Source of the DNA: Luscinia megarhynchos
Lineage: Eukaryota; Chordata; Aves; Passeriformes; Turdidae
NCBI GenBank assembly: GCA_034336665.1
Contig: CM067585.1
Span: 2,723,731-2,787,730 of the forward strand
Length of the DNA stretch: 64,000 bases
Direction of reading: 5' to 3'
Shown: piece by piece, positions 61,053 through 64,000 of the stretch
Position numbering within the stretch: the first letter of the stretch is position 1
Layout of the letters: each line of letters begins with the position of its first letter
Position numbers and translations under genes: made by a program
Notes under the pieces: generated by a model
Told to the model about the DNA's origin: nothing
Seen by the model: only the letters and a program-made list of their open reading frames with translations
Databases searched by the model: none

Positions 61053-61924
61053 GTAAGTTTAGAGCTTGGAGCTGGGGATGAAGGGGTTGACAACCAAGCT
61101 CTGGATAGTTAGTCTGTTTTGGGTTTTTTTCTGATACAATCCTTAAAGTTTATGGGCAGATGTTGGATTTAGGGACATCTGTCATTGAGCAGGCTAAAAC
61201 CATTACAAAATAGCAAGAAACAGAGCATTTATTATGTATTATATGGGGAGGAGAAGAGACTTATTTGAGAATTAGATTTTTAACCAGTCTTGCAGTATTT
61301 ATTTGTCCTTTAAGATACAGACACAGATGCAAATTCACCAATTTGTTCAGTGAGATGTTTTTCTTATTAATTTTCCTGATTTAGTGTTAGTGTCACACTT
61401 GTTGCTAGAAACTATTGAGCTGGTCATGTTGATTTTTCTCTGCTGAGCTCAGTGAGTTTTGCTCTCCACTCTGTCCTGGGGGTTGCTGGTTGCTATTAGC
61501 TGTGCTTTAAAGGCAAGAATTCCTGGCTTTGGTCAAGTTCAGGACATGTTTCTTCTAAAGCCTATTAGAAGCATTAGCTAATATATTCTCTGATTATAAA
61601 GGTGGGTTATAAAGGACTTACCTGTCAATACATCTGAATTACCTTGTTTTGACAGGTCATTAAATCTGGATCTCTTCCTTAGCTAACAAAGCAAACAGTC
61701 TCAGTATGCTTTGCTAGGCAGAATCATGTGAAGACAGCAAAGTTTTATTATCTGTGAGGAAAAATGCATTATAAGAACATGAAATCTAGGTGACCTTGAA
61801 TGACAACAAAGAAATCACATTTTGTGAGATACAGTAGGATGTAGGAATTGGATGTAGTAATTCCTGAGTAATAATTTTGGTTTAACTGTCATTAAAGCTC
61901 TGTGTACAATCTGTACTTCTGCAG

Positions 61925-62160
61925 GAAATGTGAAACATCCCAGGGACTGGCTGGCTGCCTGAAGAGCCCCAGCACCTGCCTTTCATGGCAAGTGACCTGA
62001 GCACTGGTGTGCCCATGGTGGCAGTTCAGGTGGGTGTTACCCATATTTGCAGAATTTTCTTGTTCTCTGCATTGTACTGGAAACTGCATGTGCCTTGTAC
62101 AATCTGTTTGGCCTTCTTGTAATGTCCAGTTTTTTTAATAAACATCTTTTGAAGTCTTTA
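61925..62160 (+). other. Possible 3' terminal exon of a non-coding transcript
   Basis: Begins after TACTTCTGCAG and ends at a canonical AATAAA (62137-62142) followed within 30 bases by a T/G-rich element (CTTTACTTTGTGG), the normal layout of a mammalian or avian poly(A) site. No long open frame on this strand, so a long non-coding RNA is more likely than a protein gene. Confidence 0.25.
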
Positions 62161-63540
62161 CTTTGTGGCTGATTTCCAAGGGTTCAAGTTCCCATGTGTT
62201 AGGTACATCCTTCTGATGTATTCTTTGGATCATGCAGGGAGGAGAAGAGAAATTCCTAACTACTTCCTTTGAATAAAAAACTTACTTGAAGCTGCTACAT
62301 CCACACAAGACCTTTGCTAGTAGTTTCTCTGTTATGAGTATTTTCTTGGAGTGTCCTGATGCTTAAGATCACACAGAAAACCATTGTAAGCAAAAAGAAA
62401 TTTCTCATGAAGAAAAATAAATTCTGAATGTTGGTTTGGGAAATGATGGTGAAACAAATGGGAAGTTGTGATCTTGTGCTTTTGTTCCTGTGAAGTGCCA
62501 AGTCCTTGTGGGGAAACTTCAGCCAGATGAAGGTGAACTACCTTGTGCTTACATGAACACCAAGAGTTTGGCTTCATCCTGGCTTGCAAGTTTTTGTTTC
62601 AAAGGAGGACTGAGAAGAGAGTAGAATGCACCCAATGGTGTTTTCAATATTCCTCCATTTGGTTCTTTCCAGGGAGGATGGAGGGTAGCCTGTGTGCCCA
62701 TGCAGATCTGTTTTCAAGTGGTGAAAATTTGTGTGCATGTGTGTATTGATTTCAAAATCCCTTTTTTTCTCTAGCAGTGTTCTGGCATGTTGTGGAGATC
62801 TGTTTGCCTTTGTTTTTCAGTTCAGCTGGGCAGACATTACCAGAATCCCTCAGAATGACACTCTTTTTTCCTATGCTTAATCCTTTTTACATGCAGTATT
62901 GTTCTAATCTTGCTGAATAGCAGGAATGTATGTTTCCTAACAACAGCTGCTACAGAAGTGTAAATTAAGAAGCTGGAATGAGGTTATTTTGGAGACTTGG
63001 CCTTGAAAACAGGATTATAGATAATCCTATGACAAATATGTTTGGCAACTTAAAAAAAAATGCAAAACCAAACGTGTTTGTCAACTTAAAATCCAAAAGT
63101 TTTGATGTTTGATTCAGCTCTAACCCTCCTCAAACAAACAAAATCTTCTTGAATGTCTCATTTTGGCACATGGCGGTGTCAGTGCTGAGTGTGCAGTCCC
63201 TGAGCACAGTCCCTGGTGTGGCCTCTGCAGGCACCTTCCTCCCTGAGAACAGGATGGTGGGATGTTGTGTTCAATCAGAATTCAGTGAATGTCTCCTGTT
63301 ATGAAAAATGTTTCTCCTGTGGATAACCAAGCAAATCACTTTCACGTGGAGAGAGGAGACACTTGTCAACTAGGACTGGCCTGAAGGAATCATTGGCTAC
63401 AGATGAGGAGCCATCCCCAGCCCTGCAAGTCCACCAGAACAGGAATAAACTTGCTTAATCTTTGTGTTTGATTGTGTGAATTCTTGCTTTTTCTAAAGGC
63501 ACCTGTGAATTGGAGATGAATCTCGTGTGTAAGTTGTATT
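62161..63540. other. Intergenic DNA, nothing recognised
   Basis: Short overlapping frames on both strands with no family match and no clear repeat. Confidence 0.4.
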
Positions 63541-63542
63541 TG

Positions 63543-63692
63543 TGTGAGACCCCACCTGCAGGGCTGCATCCCCCTTTGTGAGGTCCCAAGGACAAAGAGC
63601 TGCTGGACAGAGTCCAGAAGAGGCCACGGAGATGCTCTTGGGGGAGACCTCACAGCCACTTCCAGTGCCTAAAAGGGCTCCAAGAGAGCTGG
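63543..63692 (+). mobile_element. CR1 LINE internal fragment with internal deletion
   Basis: Reads GTGAGACCCCACCTGCAGGG, then GACAAAGAGCTGCTGGACAG, GTCCAGAAGAGGCCACGGAG, then jumps to GGGGAGACCTCACAGCCACT and CAGTGCCTAAAAGGGCTCCA. This is CR1 3'-ORF text in order, but the usual 60-100 bases between the ATGCTC and GGGGAGACC parts are missing. The 3' tail is absent. Confidence 0.8.
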
Positions 63693-64000
63693 AACAGAGT
63701 TATGTTCTCAGTATTTTACTTCTTTTCCCCCCCTGACAATTTATTTGATCAGTCATAGACAAAATTCTTCTTGGCATGTAGTTCTTGCATTTTAAAAATT
63801 AACAACCTGCTCTTTACAGGCGATTTTATTGCCACCTACTGGAGTTCAAATAAAAAGTCAGATTTTTTTTTTTTTTTAAATATATTTTGGCTACCTGAAA
63901 TGCCCTTGGATGAGGGCAGGTACTTTAGAGATGTACTTAAAGAAATGCAGGTAACCTGTCCCTTACCAAACAACTCATTGACTCATTTTGTTTGTAAAGA
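63693..64000. other. Window end, nothing recognised
   Basis: AT-rich sequence with a long T run near 63865-63880. No gene seen. Confidence 0.4.

Noticed and set aside
1..64000. CRISPR arrays, bacterial operons, tRNA genes and endogenous retroviruses
   Set aside because: No spaced direct-repeat array, no tRNA B-box (GGTTCGA-type) and no LTR or retroviral gene text was seen. The window is ordinary vertebrate chromosomal DNA.

Overview
The window is vertebrate genomic DNA and almost certainly from a bird. Four recognisable vertebrate genes are present. The scattered repeats are CR1 LINE fragments (3' ends with the ATTCTRTG-type tail), which is typical of birds and other sauropsids. Introns are compact and promoters are strong CpG islands, as on avian microchromosomes. 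The species cannot be fixed from the sequence alone.

Layout. (1) 1-2200: 3' flank of PTAFR, no gene seen. (2) 2201-3268, minus: PTAFR, the platelet-activating factor receptor, with an intronless reading frame. (3) 3323-10530: non-coding PTAFR upstream/intergenic DNA with one antisense CR1 copy. (4) 10530-20761, minus: DNAJC8, nine coding exons, 251 residues. (5) 20762-21014: a 253-bp divergent CpG promoter shared by DNAJC8 and ATP5IF1. (6) 21015-21765, plus: ATP5IF1, the mitochondrial ATP synthase inhibitory factor, three exons, with an apparent one-base frameshift in exon 2. (7) 21770-26600: intergenic, no recognised gene, a few weak exon or ORF candidates. (8) About 26700-46620, plus: HNRNPR, one non-coding first exon in a CpG island and ten coding exons that join to 633 residues, the length of the human long isoform. 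(9) 46620-64000: AT-rich 3' flank with alternative poly(A) signals, a possible spliced non-coding transcript near 60-62.2 kb and a terminal CR1 fragment.

The four genes do not form a pathway. DNAJC8 (spliceosome-associated J protein) and HNRNPR (RNA-binding protein) both act in pre-mRNA processing. DNAJC8 and ATP5IF1 are a head-to-head housekeeping pair, and PTAFR is a Gq-coupled lipid-mediator receptor. To my knowledge PTAFR-DNAJC8-ATP5IF1 is also a human 1p35 cluster, while human HNRNPR lies several megabases away at 1p36, so the ATP5IF1-HNRNPR neighbourhood would mark a rearrangement relative to human.

I did not find a new multi-gene system. The observations most worth checking are the ATP5IF1 exon 2 frameshift, an upstream ATG in HNRNPR exon 1 that is in frame with the main protein after splicing, a near-perfect RNA hairpin in an HNRNPR intron, and a duplicated E-box unit at the DNAJC8 start.
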